From: Nocardia sienata NBRC 100364
GTDB lineage: Bacteria > Actinomycetota > Actinomycetes > Mycobacteriales > Mycobacteriaceae
Direction: 5' to 3'
DNA: 64,000 bases
Assembly: GCF_001613205.1 (NCBI RefSeq)
Contig: NZ_BDBX01000003.1
Coordinates: forward strand, 62,001-126,000
Below, in pieces: positions 42,882 through 53,206 of this stretch. The notes beneath the pieces are model-generated. The model saw nothing but the letters and a program-made list of their open reading frames with translations, ran no database searches and was not told the origin of the DNA. Within the stretch, counting starts at the first letter, position 1; each line of letters opens with the position of its first letter. The position numbers and the translations under genes are program-made.

Positions 42882-43704
42882 ATGCACGCCGAACGAGACC
42901 TCACCGGACGGGTGGCCGTGGTGACCGGAGTGGGCCGCCGGGCCGGGATCGGCTACGCGATCGCCCGGCGGCCGGCCGACCGGGGCGCCGCGCTCTACAC
43001 CTGACCCATTGGCGGCCCCACGACGAGGAACAGCCCTGGGGCGCGGACGATATCGACGCGATCCGCCGCGGATTGTCCGCCGCGCCACGGGTAGTGGACC
43101 ACAGTGTCGATTTCGCCGACCCCGCCGCACCGGCGGAGGTCGGGGCCGCCGCGGTCGCCGAATTCGGGCACTTGGACATCCTGATCGCCAATCACGCCCG
43201 CGGCGGCGGTGACGGGACACCGTTCGAGATCGACGCCGCGATAGTGGACGCGCACCGGGCCGTGGACGCCCGCTCGGTATTGCCGCTCACCCAGACCTTC
43301 GCACGACAGTTCCGTCCCGATCGTGGCGAGGTCGCCGATCGCAGCCGGGTGATCTGGATGACCTCCGGCCGGCATCTGGCGCCGATGCGCGCCGAAATCG
43401 CCTACGGCCCGGCGAAATCGGTGCCGGCGGGGATGACGGCAACGGTCGCCGAAGAACTGATCGACCTGGGCATCGTGCTCAACACCGTCAACCCCGGCCC
43501 GGTCGACACGGGCTTCCTCGCCCCGGACACCACGGACCTGCCCCCGGAATTCGTCGAACAGGTGCACTCCGCGTTTCCCCGCGGCCGGCCGGCCGTCCCG
43601 ACGACCCGGCCCGGCCGATCGAATGGCTGGTTTCCGACGCGGCCGCTGGGTGGTCGGGCAGGTGCTCGATTCCGAGGGCGGTTTCCGGCGGTCACGCTTC
43701 TGAT
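42882..43704 (+). pseudogene. Short-chain dehydrogenase with several frameshifts
   Basis: The gene starts at ATG 42882 with TGRVAVVTGVGRRAGIGYAI, then breaks at a stop near 43004. It continues in another frame (HWRPHDEEQPWGADD, FGHLDILIANHARGGGDG, AYGPAKSVPAG where YxxxK is AYGPAK, VNTVNPGPVDTGF). At about 43580-43650 it shifts at least twice more (EWLVSDAA, then VVGQVLDSEGGFRR) to a stop near 43704. At least three frame changes make true decay more likely than sequencing error. Confidence 0.85.
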
Positions 43705-43799
43705 CGTGAGAGCCCGTGGCGGGCTCGGCCGGCGCGCGGCGGCGATTCCGCCGTGGAGAGTTCGGCGCGGACAGGTGGCAGCCGAAAACTCCGGGCGGC

Positions 43800-44642
43800 T
43801 CAGGCGTTGCCCTTCGCGCCGGCTCCGGCGTCCACCGGGAAGACCATGCCGGTGAGGTGGGCGCTCGCCTCGGCGGCCAGGAAGAGCACGACCCGGGAGA
43901 CCTCCTCCGGTTCGAGGGCCGCGACGGGCAGCAGGTGGGTCAGACCGGCGAGGATCGGCGCCACATCCTCCCAGGCGGGATCGGCGAGGTCGGGCCGGAA
44001 CCGGCGGTACATGGCGTCGTTCTGCACCATGGGGGTGGCGATATTGCCCGGGGCTACGGAGTTCACCGTGATGCCGTGCGGGGCGAGTTCCATCGCCAGC
44101 GATTTGGTCAGACCGATCACGCCCCATTTCGAGGCCACATAGGAGGCCATGGCCGGGCTCGCGCCGCGTCCCATCATCGACGAGGTGGTGATGATGCGGC
44201 CGTACTTGCGGGCGATCATGCCCGGGGTGACCGCGGCCAGCGTGTTGAAGACCCCGGTGAGGTTGCTGCCGATCACTTCGTGCCAGAGCTCGGTGGTGTG
44301 TTCCCCGATCGGCGCCACTCCCGTCACCCCCGCGTTGGCGACCGCGATATCCACCGAGCCGAGTTCGTCTTCGGCCCGCCGCACCAGCTCGTCCATCGCG
44401 GCCCGATCGGCGGTATCGGCCCGCACGCTCACACACCGGCGGCCGAGGGCGGTGACCAGTTCCTCGGTATGCGCGAGGTCGGCGGGGGTGGCGAGCGGAT
44501 AGTCCAGGGCGGCACTGTCCTCGCAACGATCACACAGGACGATATCGGCGCCGCGCTCGGCGAACGCGAGTGCGTGTGCGCGACCCTGACCGCGTGCGGC
44601 GCCGGTCACCAGCGCGACCCGGCCCTGGAATTCCTGTGACAT
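43800..44642 (-). CDS. Mycofactocin-coupled SDR-family oxidoreductase
   Basis: A 280-residue SDR. Rossmann motif VTGAARGQGRAHALAFAERG with the Asp at VLCDRC, catalytic Ser in IITTSSMMG and SYVASKW (YxxxK). The insert SAALDYPLATPADLAHTEEL after the second strand is characteristic of mycofactocin-coupled SDRs, whose NAD stays bound and is recycled through mycofactocin (family knowledge). It is divergent from the TetR gene across 268 bp and probably controlled by it. The substrate is an alcohol or hydroxysteroid-like compound (inference). Confidence 0.9.
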   Translation of the reverse strand: MSQEFQGRVALVTGAARGQGRAHALAFAERGADIVLCDRCEDSAALDYPLATPADLAHTEELVTALGRRCVSVRADTADRAAMDELVRRAEDELGSVDIAVANAGVTGVAPIGEHTTELWHEVIGSNLTGVFNTLAAVTPGMIARKYGRIITTSSMMGRGASPAMASYVASKWGVIGLTKSLAMELAPHGITVNSVAPGNIATPMVQNDAMYRRFRPDLADPAWEDVAPILAGLTHLLPVAALEPEEVSRVVLFLAAEASAHLTGMVFPVDAGAGAKGNA

Positions 44643-44910
44643 CGGTGTCCTCCTCGGGTGCGCGGCCCGCGCACGGCAGTGGGTGCGGCCCCGGCCTGCG
44701 CGCGGTCCGCGGCACTCACGGTAGGGATGCGCGGCCGGCGCCGCGGCCGGCGCTCTCACTGGCCGGGACCGCGACCGCCGGGTGGCGGTGGCGGCTCGGT
44801 AGCGTCGAGTCCGCGGCGGGCGGTCCCACCCGAGGAACAAGCCCGCTGCCGGTCTCGGGCGGCCGGTGCCGTCGGGCGGATACCGGGTGGTGGGACGGGA
44901 AAGGGGAGTT

Positions 44911-45531
44911 ATGCCGAGGATCGCCGAAACGCGCGATGCCGCGGCACCGAGTTCCACCGAGCAGCGCGCCCGGGTGGGCCGGATCCTCGACGCCGCCGCG
45001 ACGCTGGCCACCGACAAGGAACTCGACCGCGTCCAGATGCACGAAGTGGCCAAACTCGCGGGTGTCGCGGTCGCCACCCTGTACCGGTACTTCCCGTCCA
45101 AAACCCATTTGTTCGTAGCGGTCATGCTCGATCAGATCGACCGGATGCGGGCTAAATACGCCCGGCGGCCCGGCCCGGAACAGAGCCCCCGCGACGCGGT
45201 CCACGACAGGTTGCTCCAGGTGGTGCGCGTGTTGCTGGGCCGGCCGCTGCTGGCCACCGCGATGATCCAATCCAACAGCGCGGCGCGGGCGTCCGCGGTG
45301 CCGGATACAGCCGGGGTGGACCGGAACTTCCGGCAACTGCTGTACGACGCCGCGGGGATCGAGCAGGTGACCGAACGCGATGCCCGGCTGCTGCGGGTAC
45401 TGATCCATTCGGTCTTCGGCATCATCCAGTCGTGTCTCAACGGCCGGATCACCATCGCCGACGCCGAAGCGGACCTGCGGACGGCGTGCGATCTGCTGCT
45501 CGCGGAGTGGCCGGAGTCGTTCAGGCGGTGA
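44911..45531 (+). CDS. TetR-family regulator
   Basis: A 206-residue protein. The HTH reads [20 protein letters not shown] followed by [10 protein letters not shown], close to the KstR-like branch that controls lipid and steroid genes (resemblance only). ATG 44911 follows AAGGGGAG. It is divergent from the mycofactocin-type SDR and its 3' end overlaps the fadD gene by 11 bp, so it may control either. Confidence 0.88.
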   Translation: MPRIAETRDAAAPSSTEQRARVGRILDAAATLATDKELDRVQMHEVAKLAGVAVATLYRYFPSKTHLFVAVMLDQIDRMRAKYARRPGPEQSPRDAVHDRLLQVVRVLLGRPLLATAMIQSNSAARASAVPDTAGVDRNFRQLLYDAAGIEQVTERDARLLRVLIHSVFGIIQSCLNGRITIADAEADLRTACDLLLAEWPESFRR

Positions 45532-47185
45532 GATCGCGCCGGATCACCTTCCCGGTCGCGTTGCGCGGCAGCGGGTCGGTGGTGATCCGCCAGCGGCTCG
45601 GCACTTTGTAATACGACAGCCGCGTAGCGGCGTATTCGCGCAGTCGCGCCTCGTCGACGATCGCACCCGGGCGTAGCACGACGATCGCCGCCACTTCCTG
45701 CCCCAGATCCTCGTGCGCGACACCCACGACCGCGCACTCCGCGACCGCGGGATGCTCGTCCAGGCACTGCTCGATCTCGGTGGGGTAGACGTTTTCGCCG
45801 CCGCGCAGGATCAGATCCGAGCGGCGGCCGGTCAACCGCAGCCGACCGTCCTCGAGGACACCGAAATCGCCGGTGCGCAACCAACGGTCCGGGGTGATCG
45901 CCGCGGCGGTGGCCGCCTCGTCCGCCCAGTAGCCGAGCATGACGAAGGGGCTGCGCACGCACACCTCGCCCTCGGTGCCGTCGGGGACCCGCTCCCCGAA
46001 AGGGTCACGGATCTCCACCGATACCGTGAGAATCGGCCGGCCGAGCGTACCGGGATACTGCTCGAGCTCGGCTGTCGTGGCGACCGCTATCGCGGTACTG
46101 CATTCGGTGAGCCCGTAGCTGTCGACCAGGGCGTTGCGGGCGAACGGGAACCGCTGCCGCAGCCGGTCTTTGAGTGCGATCGACGACGGGGCCGAGGCGA
46201 GCGCGAACGCCGTCAGCGACGAGAGATCGTAGTTGTCGATATCGCCGTGCTCGAGCAGGCGTGCCGCCATGGTCGGCACCGCGCCCCAGTTCGTGACCCG
46301 TTCCCGTTCGATCAGTCCCAGCACTTTATCCGCGGCGAAAGCGCCCTGGTACATCACCACGGTGCTCCCGGTCGCCAGGCGCGGCACGACCAGGTTGTGC
46401 AGGCTGGCGATATGGAACAGCGGTGAGGTCAGTAGATAGCGCAGGGGGCTCGGCTCGGTGTCGGAGTAGGCGCGCCCGGTGAACGCCGCCGCCAGCGCGT
46501 CGGAGAACCGGTGGTAGTCGACGACCGCGAGCAGGTTGCGCTGGGAATGCAGGGCGCCTTTGGGCCGGCCGCTGGTTCCGCTGGTGTAGAGGATGACCGA
46601 TGGATCGTCCTCGTCGACGTCTGCCCGGGGCAGTTCGGCGCCGGAGTGGGCCGCGACCAGCCGCGGAAGGTCTTCCTCTATCGTGAGCACGGCGATATCC
46701 GCGGTATCGATATCGGCCAGTAGAGCGGCACGCTTGGCATCGACGATCAGCACGCGCGGCCGGCTGTGCTCGAGTCCGTACTCGATCTCCCGGGGCATCC
46801 ACCAGCTGTTCAATCCGACGGCGACGGCGCCCAGGCATTGCGTGGCCCAGAACGCCGTCACCCATTCGGGACAGTTGGCGGCCAGCAGCGCGACCCGGTC
46901 GCCCCGGCCCACCCCGTACTCGTCGCGCAACGCGGTGGCCAGCGCGGCGACGGCCTCCGCGTGCTGCCCATAGGAGATACGGCGGTCGGCGGTCACCAGG
47001 TAGTCGCGGTCCTGCCATACCCGGGACGCGGCCACCAGGTCGCCGACCGCGCGCCCGCGATGCCGCATGACGGGCATGGTGGCGCCGAGCACGTCTTCCA
47101 CAATGATCTCGAACCGGCCACCCGGACCGGTCAGCCGCGTGATGACTTCGTTGAGGCGCTGCTGTGCGTCTGCCGGTGTCGTCAT
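45521..47185 (-). CDS. Acyl-CoA ligase (FadD-type AMP-forming synthetase)
   Basis: A 554-residue ANL-superfamily enzyme. Signature [17 protein letters not shown] (P-loop), [10 protein letters not shown], the motif [20 protein letters not shown] and the C-terminal [11 protein letters not shown] lysine. It activates a carboxylic acid to acyl-AMP and then to the CoA ester. The context of SDR, P450 and HsaA-like genes suggests a steroid, terpene or aromatic acid as substrate (inference). Confidence 0.92.
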   Translation of the reverse strand: MTTPADAQQRLNEVITRLTGPGGRFEIIVEDVLGATMPVMRHRGRAVGDLVAASRVWQDRDYLVTADRRISYGQHAEAVAALATALRDEYGVGRGDRVALLAANCPEWVTAFWATQCLGAVAVGLNSWWMPREIEYGLEHSRPRVLIVDAKRAALLADIDTADIAVLTIEEDLPRLVAAHSGAELPRADVDEDDPSVILYTSGTSGRPKGALHSQRNLLAVVDYHRFSDALAAAFTGRAYSDTEPSPLRYLLTSPLFHIASLHNLVVPRLATGSTVVMYQGAFAADKVLGLIERERVTNWGAVPTMAARLLEHGDIDNYDLSSLTAFALASAPSSIALKDRLRQRFPFARNALVDSYGLTECSTAIAVATTAELEQYPGTLGRPILTVSVEIRDPFGERVPDGTEGEVCVRSPFVMLGYWADEAATAAAITPDRWLRTGDFGVLEDGRLRLTGRRSDLILRGGENVYPTEIEQCLDEHPAVAECAVVGVAHEDLGQEVAAIVVLRPGAIVDEARLREYAATRLSYYKVPSRWRITTDPLPRNATGKVIRRDLTA

Positions 47186-47371
47186 GGTGGCGACCCTCTC
47201 GTTCACGGTGCGTAGCGGCTGACAACCTCTCACGGCGCGCCGCGAAGTCCGGCGGTCGTTGCCACTGAGCGAGACGACCGTCCTCGATCCGCGCGACCCC
47301 GCGGCTAGCGTCCGGGCATCGCGGCGCGCCGCGTCGATTCGCGTCATATCGAGGAGTAGGAGACGGTGGCA

Positions 47372-48133
47372 ATGGGTTCTCTGGAGGGCAAGGTGGCCAT
47401 CGTCACCGGGAGCGGACAGGGCGTGGGACAGGGGATCGCCTATGCGCTCGCCGCGGCCGGTGCGGCGGTCGCAGTGGTGGGTCGAACCGAGCGGAAACTG
47501 CGCGCCACCGCCGACCATATCCGTGCGGCCGGTGGGCGGGCGGTGCCGATGGTGTGCGATATCGGCGAGACCGACCGGCTGGAACCCCTGGTCGAGCAGG
47601 TGGGCGAACGCTTCGGCGGGGTCGACATCCTGATCAACAACGCCAACCAGAGTGCGCTCGGGCCACTGCTCGAGATCACGCCGGAACGCATGAACGAGGC
47701 GCTGACCACCGGCCCGGTCGCCACACTGCGCCTGATGCAGGCCTGCTATCCGTATATGAAGGCCCGGGGCGGCGGGTCGATCATCAACATGGTCACTTCG
47801 GCGGCGGTGCGCTGGGATGCCAGCGGATACGGTCTGTACGCGGCCACCAAGGAGGCGATGCGCTCGCTGACCCGGACCGCCGCCAGCGAATGGGGCCGCG
47901 ACGGTATCCGGGTGAACGCGGTTGCCCCGCACGCCCTGTCGCCGGGCCTGAAATGGTGGACCGAGCACAACCCCGAGGAGGCGGCCGAATTCGTCGCCAC
48001 CATCCCGTTGGGCCGGATCGGTGATTGCGAAACCGATATCGGCCGCGCGGTCGCGTTCCTGGTGGGACCGGATGCGGGCTATTTGACCGGGGCGACGATT
48101 CCGCTGGACGGGGGTCAGGCGCGCTGGTCCTGA
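47372..48133 (+). CDS. Short-chain dehydrogenase/reductase
   Basis: A 253-residue classical [30 protein letters not shown], catalytic [11 protein letters not shown] (YxxxK) and C-terminal [16 protein letters not shown] 47372 gives the typical [10 protein letters not shown] opening; GTG 47366 has a similar claim. It is divergent from fadD across about 186 bp. Probable role: oxidation of a hydroxyacyl or alcohol intermediate. Confidence 0.9.
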   Translation: MGSLEGKVAIVTGSGQGVGQGIAYALAAAGAAVAVVGRTERKLRATADHIRAAGGRAVPMVCDIGETDRLEPLVEQVGERFGGVDILINNANQSALGPLLEITPERMNEALTTGPVATLRLMQACYPYMKARGGGSIINMVTSAAVRWDASGYGLYAATKEAMRSLTRTAASEWGRDGIRVNAVAPHALSPGLKWWTEHNPEEAAEFVATIPLGRIGDCETDIGRAVAFLVGPDAGYLTGATIPLDGGQARWS

Positions 48134-48322
48134 GGGCGCGGGCAGGTCCACGGGGAGAGGTACGCGGCGGCCGCCGGACTGGTCCGGACCGGGTCACGAG
48201 CTGTGCTCGCGGGTAACTCGTCGTTTCCGCTCCGCGGCGGTCGACGGGTGTTACTGTGGTGCGAGAATCAATTTCAGTTTTTGCCTATGAAAGGCTTCTG
48301 AGCAGCTCTTTTGGAGAAGTCG

Positions 48323-49165
48323 ATGACCATCATTGATTCGGGGAACGCCACTGCCGAGCAGATCGGCAAGCCGGACCTGCCGCTGTCCATGGTCGAGCGG
48401 ATGACCCGGATCCTGGATGCGTTCGACACCCGGAGCTCGCGGCTGTCCCTCGAGGAGGTCGCGCGGCGCGCGCGGCTGCCGCGCTCCACCGTCTACCGCA
48501 TCCTGCATCAGCTCACCGAGTCCAGTTGGGTCGAGCACACCTCCCTCGGGTACACGCTGGGCCGCCGCGCCCGCGGTCTCGGCGGTGACGGGCACGACCG
48601 GATCCGGGCGGCGGCGGCGCCGCTGCTGCACGAACTGCACCTGCGGACCGGACTGGTGGTGCATCTGACGGTGCTCGACGGCGGCGATACCGTCTATCTC
48701 GACAAGGTCGGCGGGCGGTTCGCGGCCCGGCTGCCCTCCCGGGTGGGCGGATCTGCCCCGGCCTATGCCACGGCCGGTGGAAAGGCGATCCTGGCGGCCC
48801 TGGAACCGGAGTCGGTCGACCGCCTCTACCGCCCGGCGCTGCCCCGCCGCACCGGCAACACCATCGCCGAGCGCTCGATTCTGCACCATGAACTCAGCCG
48901 CATCCGGCTGCGCGGCGGGCTCGCCTTCGACGACAGCGAATCGGCGCCCGGAGTGGCCTGTGTCGGCGCCGCGGTGCGCGGTGACGCCGGTCCGGTCGCC
49001 GCGGTCTCGTTGTGCGGCGACGCGCGCACCGCCCGGCTCGATCGGGTCGCTCCGCTGCTGGTGAACCTGTCCCGCGAGATCTCGCGCACCCTGTTTCCCG
49101 GCCCGGACGACCGGGCGGAGCCGGCCACAGGCGTTCGACCGCTGGAGGCGTTGGGCTCGCACTGA
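48323..49165 (+). CDS. IclR-family transcriptional regulator
   Basis: A 280-residue protein. The winged HTH reads SLEEVARRARLPRSTVYRIL and the C-terminal effector domain has HDRIRAAAAPLLHELHLRTG and SAPAYATAGGKAILAALEP. ATG 48323 has GGAGAAG at the right distance. IclR proteins often control aromatic or short-acid catabolism; the flavin monooxygenase 166 bp downstream is the likely target. Confidence 0.9.
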   Translation: MTIIDSGNATAEQIGKPDLPLSMVERMTRILDAFDTRSSRLSLEEVARRARLPRSTVYRILHQLTESSWVEHTSLGYTLGRRARGLGGDGHDRIRAAAAPLLHELHLRTGLVVHLTVLDGGDTVYLDKVGGRFAARLPSRVGGSAPAYATAGGKAILAALEPESVDRLYRPALPRRTGNTIAERSILHHELSRIRLRGGLAFDDSESAPGVACVGAAVRGDAGPVAAVSLCGDARTARLDRVAPLLVNLSREISRTLFPGPDDRAEPATGVRPLEALGSH

Positions 49166-49331
49166 GCCGCGGACTTCCGATGATCGTCTCGCTCACCGGA
49201 AGGCGCTGCGACAGAACAGCGAAACGTCCGGCAGCCTCGGCGACGGTAAGGCGTGGGCGTACGGCGTCTACGCGCAACCGCGGACAGCGCTCATCGCCGG
49301 ACCGCGGGACATCGAACAGGAAGTTGAAGCC

Positions 49332-50510
49332 ATGGGTCAGGTAACGGACCGGATCGAGCAGTACGCGGAAGAGATCCGTGCCGCGGGTACCGAGGGGGAC
49401 AGGCTCATGCGCCTCGCCGACACCTCCGTGCGCCGACTGCGCGAATCCGGTGCGATGCGGATGCTGCAGCCGAAAACGCACGGCGGACTCGAATGCCACC
49501 CCCGGGAATTCGCGGAGACCACTATGGCCATCGCCGCGATGGACGGGGCGGCGGGCTGGGTCACCGGTATCGTCGGGGTGCATCCATGGGAACTCGCCTT
49601 CGCCGATCCCCGCGTGCAGGAAGAGATCTGGGGCACCGATCCGGACACCTGGGTGGCCTCACCGTACGCGCCGATGGGCGTGGCGACCCCCGTGGACGGC
49701 GGCTACCTGCTCAACGGCCGCTGGTCGTTCTCCTCCGGGACCGACCACTGCCAGTGGGCGTTCCTCGGTGCGCTGGTCGGTGACGCCGCCGGGAAACCGG
49801 TGCTGCCCCCGGATTCGCTGCATGTGATCCTGCCCAGGTCGGACTACGAGATCGTCGCGGACTCCTGGGACGTGATCGGGTTGCGCGGTACAGGTTCCAA
49901 GGACCTGATCGTGCAGAACGCGTTCGTGCCCACCTATCGCACACTGTCGGCCGCGGAAGTCATGGACGGTACCGCCGTGCGCCGGGCGGGTCGCACCGAA
50001 ACCCTGTACCGGATGCCCTTCTCCTGCATGTTCCCGCTGGGTATCACCTCCGCGGTGATCGGTATCGCCGAGGGCGCGCTGGCCTGCCATATCGCTGCCC
50101 AGCGCGAGCGGGTCGCGGTGACCGGTATCCCGATCAAGGAGGACCCGTACGTGCTGTTCGCGATCGGCGAGGCGGCCGCCGAGATCGCCGCCTCCCGGGC
50201 GGCACTGCTCGAGAACGTCGACCGGTTCTGGGACAGTACGGAAAGGGGCCGGGAGATCGGCTTCGAGGAACGCGCGATCGGCCGGCGCACCCAGACCGCG
50301 GCGGCCTGGCGCGCGGTCCGCGCGGTGGACGAGATCTTCGCCAGGTCCGGTGGCGGGGCGCTGCACTACCGGTTCCCCATGCAGCGTTTCTTCCGCGACG
50401 CGCACGCCGGGCTGGCACACGCGATCCACGTGCCCGGCTCCATATTCCACGCCTCGGCATTGACGCAGCTGGGTGGGGAACCGCAGGGTATGCACCGCTC
50501 GATGATCTGA
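49332..50510 (+). CDS. HsaA-like flavin-dependent monooxygenase (oxygenase component)
   Basis: A 392-residue acyl-CoA-dehydrogenase-fold protein lacking the typical catalytic Glu of dehydrogenases. Motifs are THGGLECHPREFAETTMAIA, NGRWSFSSGTDHCQWAF, SWDVIGLRGTGSKDLIVQ and LHYRFPMQRFFRDAHAGLAH. These fit two-component hydroxylases such as HsaA (3-HSA in steroid breakdown) and HpaH-type enzymes. A partner flavin reductase is not seen in the window. ATG 49332 follows an AGGAAG-type site. Confidence 0.85.
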   Translation: MGQVTDRIEQYAEEIRAAGTEGDRLMRLADTSVRRLRESGAMRMLQPKTHGGLECHPREFAETTMAIAAMDGAAGWVTGIVGVHPWELAFADPRVQEEIWGTDPDTWVASPYAPMGVATPVDGGYLLNGRWSFSSGTDHCQWAFLGALVGDAAGKPVLPPDSLHVILPRSDYEIVADSWDVIGLRGTGSKDLIVQNAFVPTYRTLSAAEVMDGTAVRRAGRTETLYRMPFSCMFPLGITSAVIGIAEGALACHIAAQRERVAVTGIPIKEDPYVLFAIGEAAAEIAASRAALLENVDRFWDSTERGREIGFEERAIGRRTQTAAAWRAVRAVDEIFARSGGGALHYRFPMQRFFRDAHAGLAHAIHVPGSIFHASALTQLGGEPQGMHRSMI

Positions 50511-50627
50511 ACCCGGGAGACCGCCGGTGCGGTGAGCCGGGGCGCGACGGATGGTCACCGTGCGCGGGAGTGAGGGCGGGCGCCGAATCGGCGGACGGTG
50601 AGTACCGCCGACGGGCGGCGTCCCCGA

Positions 50628-51917
50628 TCACCTACCCGGTTCGGGCGAGGTGAAGGTGATGAACAGATCGCGGAGCCCGCGGAGCAGGAAGGTCGGTTCG
50701 TATCGGTAGTCGCGTTGCCCGGCGGGTCCGTGCGCGCCGGCGTCGATGGCGATCTCGGTCATCCGGTCCAGCATCCGATTCAGTGTGACGCGCCCTTCCA
50801 CCCGGGCCAGCGGTGCACCGGCGCAGGTGTGTACGCCGCGGCCGAAGGCGATGTGCTCGCGGGCGTTCGCGCGCTCGGGGCGGAACTCGTCGGGATCGTC
50901 GAATTTGCGCGGATCGCGATTGGCGGCGCCGATGCACAGCATCACCACCGTTCCGGCCGGAATATCCACCCCGCCGAGGGCCGTGGACCTGCGGGCCAGG
51001 CGGAAGTCGACCTTCGTGGGACTCTCGGTACGCAACGATTCCTCCAGGAAGCCGGCGACGAGGTGGCGATCCTCGCGCAGTATCCGCTGGAAATCCGGTT
51101 TCTCGGCCAGGACGCGCACGGCCGAACTGAGCAGTTTGGTCACCGTCTCCTGGCCGGCCGCGAAGAGGAAGGTCGCGGGCCGGACCACCTCGATGATCTC
51201 GGGGAGGCTTCCGTCGGGGTAGGTGGTGGCGGCCAGGGCACTCAGCACGTCCGCCCGGGGGGCGCGGCGGCGGTCGGCGATATAGGCGCCGAAGGTCTCG
51301 TCCAGCCATTCCAGCGGATTGAGTCCGACGGGTTCGTGGTCCAGCGCGCCGACCCTGCTGCCCGGGTAATCGTGTCCGGCCAGGGTCTGCCGGAAGACTT
51401 CGCGGTCCTGCTCGGGGACACCGAGCAGATCGGCGATCACCAGCGTGGCAAAGGGTTTCGCGTAGTCGGCGAGGAACTCGCAGCGACCGGTGGCGAGGAA
51501 TTCGTCGAGCTGACGGTCGGCCTGCCGCCACATGTAGTCCTCGTTCTCCTTCAGCCGGCGAGGAGTGAGCAGCCGGTTGAGCAGTGACCGGGCGCGGGTG
51601 TGTTCCGGTGGGTCCATGGTCACCATGTGCTCGAAGATCGGGAACAGGTGGCGGTGCTCGGCGATCTGACCGGTGATGTCGTCACCGGCGGGTATGAAAG
51701 GCAGCGGCGGGAAGGGGCCGCCGATCGAAACGCAGGCCGAGAACGCCTCGGTGTCGCGGAAGGCTTCGTTGACTTCCCGGTATCCGGTGACGGCGACTAC
51801 GCCGTAGTGGGGTTCGCGGAACACCGGGTTCCGGCTGCGCAGGAAGGCCAGGTATTCGTAAGGGTTCTGGGCGAGAGCTTCGTCGGAGAAGAAGTCCAGG
51901 GCGGCAAGGTCGGTCAT
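50628..51917 (-). CDS. Cytochrome P450
   Basis: A 429-residue P450: I-helix FLFAAGQETVTKLL, ExxR in FLEESLRTESPTKVDFRLAR, and heme Cys in FGRGVHTCAGAPLAR. ATG 51917 is taken; an in-frame ATG at 52056 lies further upstream, beyond the operator-like palindrome, and would overlap the promoter. It hydroxylates a probably hydrophobic substrate with help from a separate ferredoxin. It is divergent from a TetR gene and has that regulator's probable operator in its promoter. Confidence 0.92.
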   Translation of the reverse strand: MTDLAALDFFSDEALAQNPYEYLAFLRSRNPVFREPHYGVVAVTGYREVNEAFRDTEAFSACVSIGGPFPPLPFIPAGDDITGQIAEHRHLFPIFEHMVTMDPPEHTRARSLLNRLLTPRRLKENEDYMWRQADRQLDEFLATGRCEFLADYAKPFATLVIADLLGVPEQDREVFRQTLAGHDYPGSRVGALDHEPVGLNPLEWLDETFGAYIADRRRAPRADVLSALAATTYPDGSLPEIIEVVRPATFLFAAGQETVTKLLSSAVRVLAEKPDFQRILREDRHLVAGFLEESLRTESPTKVDFRLARRSTALGGVDIPAGTVVMLCIGAANRDPRKFDDPDEFRPERANAREHIAFGRGVHTCAGAPLARVEGRVTLNRMLDRMTEIAIDAGAHGPAGQRDYRYEPTFLLRGLRDLFITFTSPEPGR

Positions 51918-52021
51918 TCGCTCGCGGGCCTTTCGTGCCGATCCCCGCGGGCCGGTGCCGGGATGCCGCGGCGCCTCGTGGATCCGGTCGACCGAGATCG
52001 GCGGACCGAGGACCTGCCGAA

Positions 52022-52038
52022 TTTGATCGATCGATAAA
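52022..52038. promoter_or_regulatory. Operator-like palindrome in the P450/TetR promoter
   Basis: TTTGATCGATCGATAAA differs by one missing base from the perfect 18-bp palindrome at 52927-52944. It lies between the divergent P450 and TetR genes. Confidence 0.7.
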
Positions 52039-52143
52039 ATGTTAAGGTGCACCATGATTACCATGCGCCCCTTCCGCCGGTCAAGAAGTGTGGCCGGGCG
52101 CGCGAAGGCGGTCGTCGGGAACCCGTCCGGGTGGTGTCGCTGA

Positions 52144-52755
52144 GTGGCCGCGAAACGGGCGACCAGGACCGACGACGCCGGGACGCGGCTGCGGCTCATG
52201 GAGGCGACCGCTCAGATCATCCGTGAAGAGGGATACGCCGCGGCCACATCGCGCCGGGTCGCGGCGCAGGCCGGAGTGAGATCCGCGCTGGTCTACTACT
52301 ACTTTCCCACGATGGACGACCTGTTCGTCGCCGTCATGCGGGCGGGTGCCGAGCGTGCCCTGGAGCGGATGCGGCAGGTACTCACCGCGGCCGACCCGCT
52401 CCAGGCGCTGTGGGAGATCAATACCGACGACCGGTTCACCCGGTTGAACACCGAATTCATGGCGCTGGCCAACCATCGCAAAGCGGTCGGAGTCGAGCTC
52501 AAGGCGTATGCCGAGCGGGTCCGGGATATCGAGACCGCGGCTGTCACCCTGGTACTGCGGACGCACGGTGTCGATCTGGAGCGGTTCCCGCCCGTGGTGG
52601 TCTCGATGCTGCTCACGGGCGCGGCCCGCATCCTCTGCAACGAGGGGGCGGTGGGGGTGCGGCAGGGGCATGCCGAGTTGCGTGCGTTCGTCGAGGGGCT
52701 CATGAAGCAATACGTATTGCCCTCGCCCGGCGCGGCCCGGACGCGCGGCGAGTGA
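52144..52755 (+). CDS. TetR-family regulator, divergent from the P450
   Basis: A 203-residue protein starting at GTG 52144. The HTH reads TSRRVAAQAGVRSALVYYYF followed by PTMDDLFVAVMRAG. The C-terminal domain probably binds a lipid-like ligand. It sits between two copies of a TTTGATCGATCGAT palindrome and most likely represses the P450, itself, and the now broken SDR gene downstream. Confidence 0.9.
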   Translation: MAAKRATRTDDAGTRLRLMEATAQIIREEGYAAATSRRVAAQAGVRSALVYYYFPTMDDLFVAVMRAGAERALERMRQVLTAADPLQALWEINTDDRFTRLNTEFMALANHRKAVGVELKAYAERVRDIETAAVTLVLRTHGVDLERFPPVVVSMLLTGAARILCNEGAVGVRQGHAELRAFVEGLMKQYVLPSPGAARTRGE

Positions 52756-52926
52756 TCCGGGCCTCGGTCCGGCCGTAAGCCGGCCCGAGGGAGCCGGGAT
52801 TCTCCTCGGCTGCTCGACCACTTGTGGCGGCGCATTCCGCTGCGGCCCAGTGGATGCTCGGATTCGGCATTTCGCCGGAGGTGGGATCTGTTCGCCGTCG
52901 ACACCGGTAGCCGACGCTGTTCAAAG

Positions 52927-52944
52927 TTTGATCGATCGATCAAA
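52927..52944. promoter_or_regulatory. Perfect 18-bp palindrome, second TetR operator candidate
   Basis: TTTGATCGATCGATCAAA is fully self-complementary. It lies 65 bp before the start of the SDR remnant, where a promoter would be. Confidence 0.75.
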
Positions 52945-53009
52945 TGTGTTTGGTCGAGGGCGCACCGATCATCGGCCCGCGCCCGGTATGCGACAGGACG
53001 AGGTGTGCC

Positions 53010-53146
53010 ATGGCAGGGCGAGTCGAAGGCGAAGTCTCCTTCATCACGGGGGCGGCGCGGGGTCAGGGGCGCAGTCACCCTCCGACGAGGCGCGCTACGT
53101 CACCGGGTTGCCGCTACCGGTCGATGCCGGCAGCCTGCTGAAATAA
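53010..53146 (+). pseudogene. SDR with large internal deletion (mycofactocin-coupled type)
   Basis: The N-terminus reads MAGRVEGEVSFITGAARGQG, the start of a mycofactocin-type SDR. After RS it jumps into the family C-terminus, SDEARYVTGLPLPVDAGSLL and a stop, in a different frame. About 700 bp of a normal gene are missing. Its promoter and operator are still present. Confidence 0.88.
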
Positions 53147-53206
53147 ATGAGCGCCGCGAGGTGATCGCCCCGCGGCGCTCGGCCGCTGTGGTGCCGCCCA
53201 CGGCCC

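Noticed and set aside
45521..48151. Very long minus-strand frame starting at 48151
   Set aside because: Only the part from 47185 is FadD. The rest lies antisense to an intact SDR gene.
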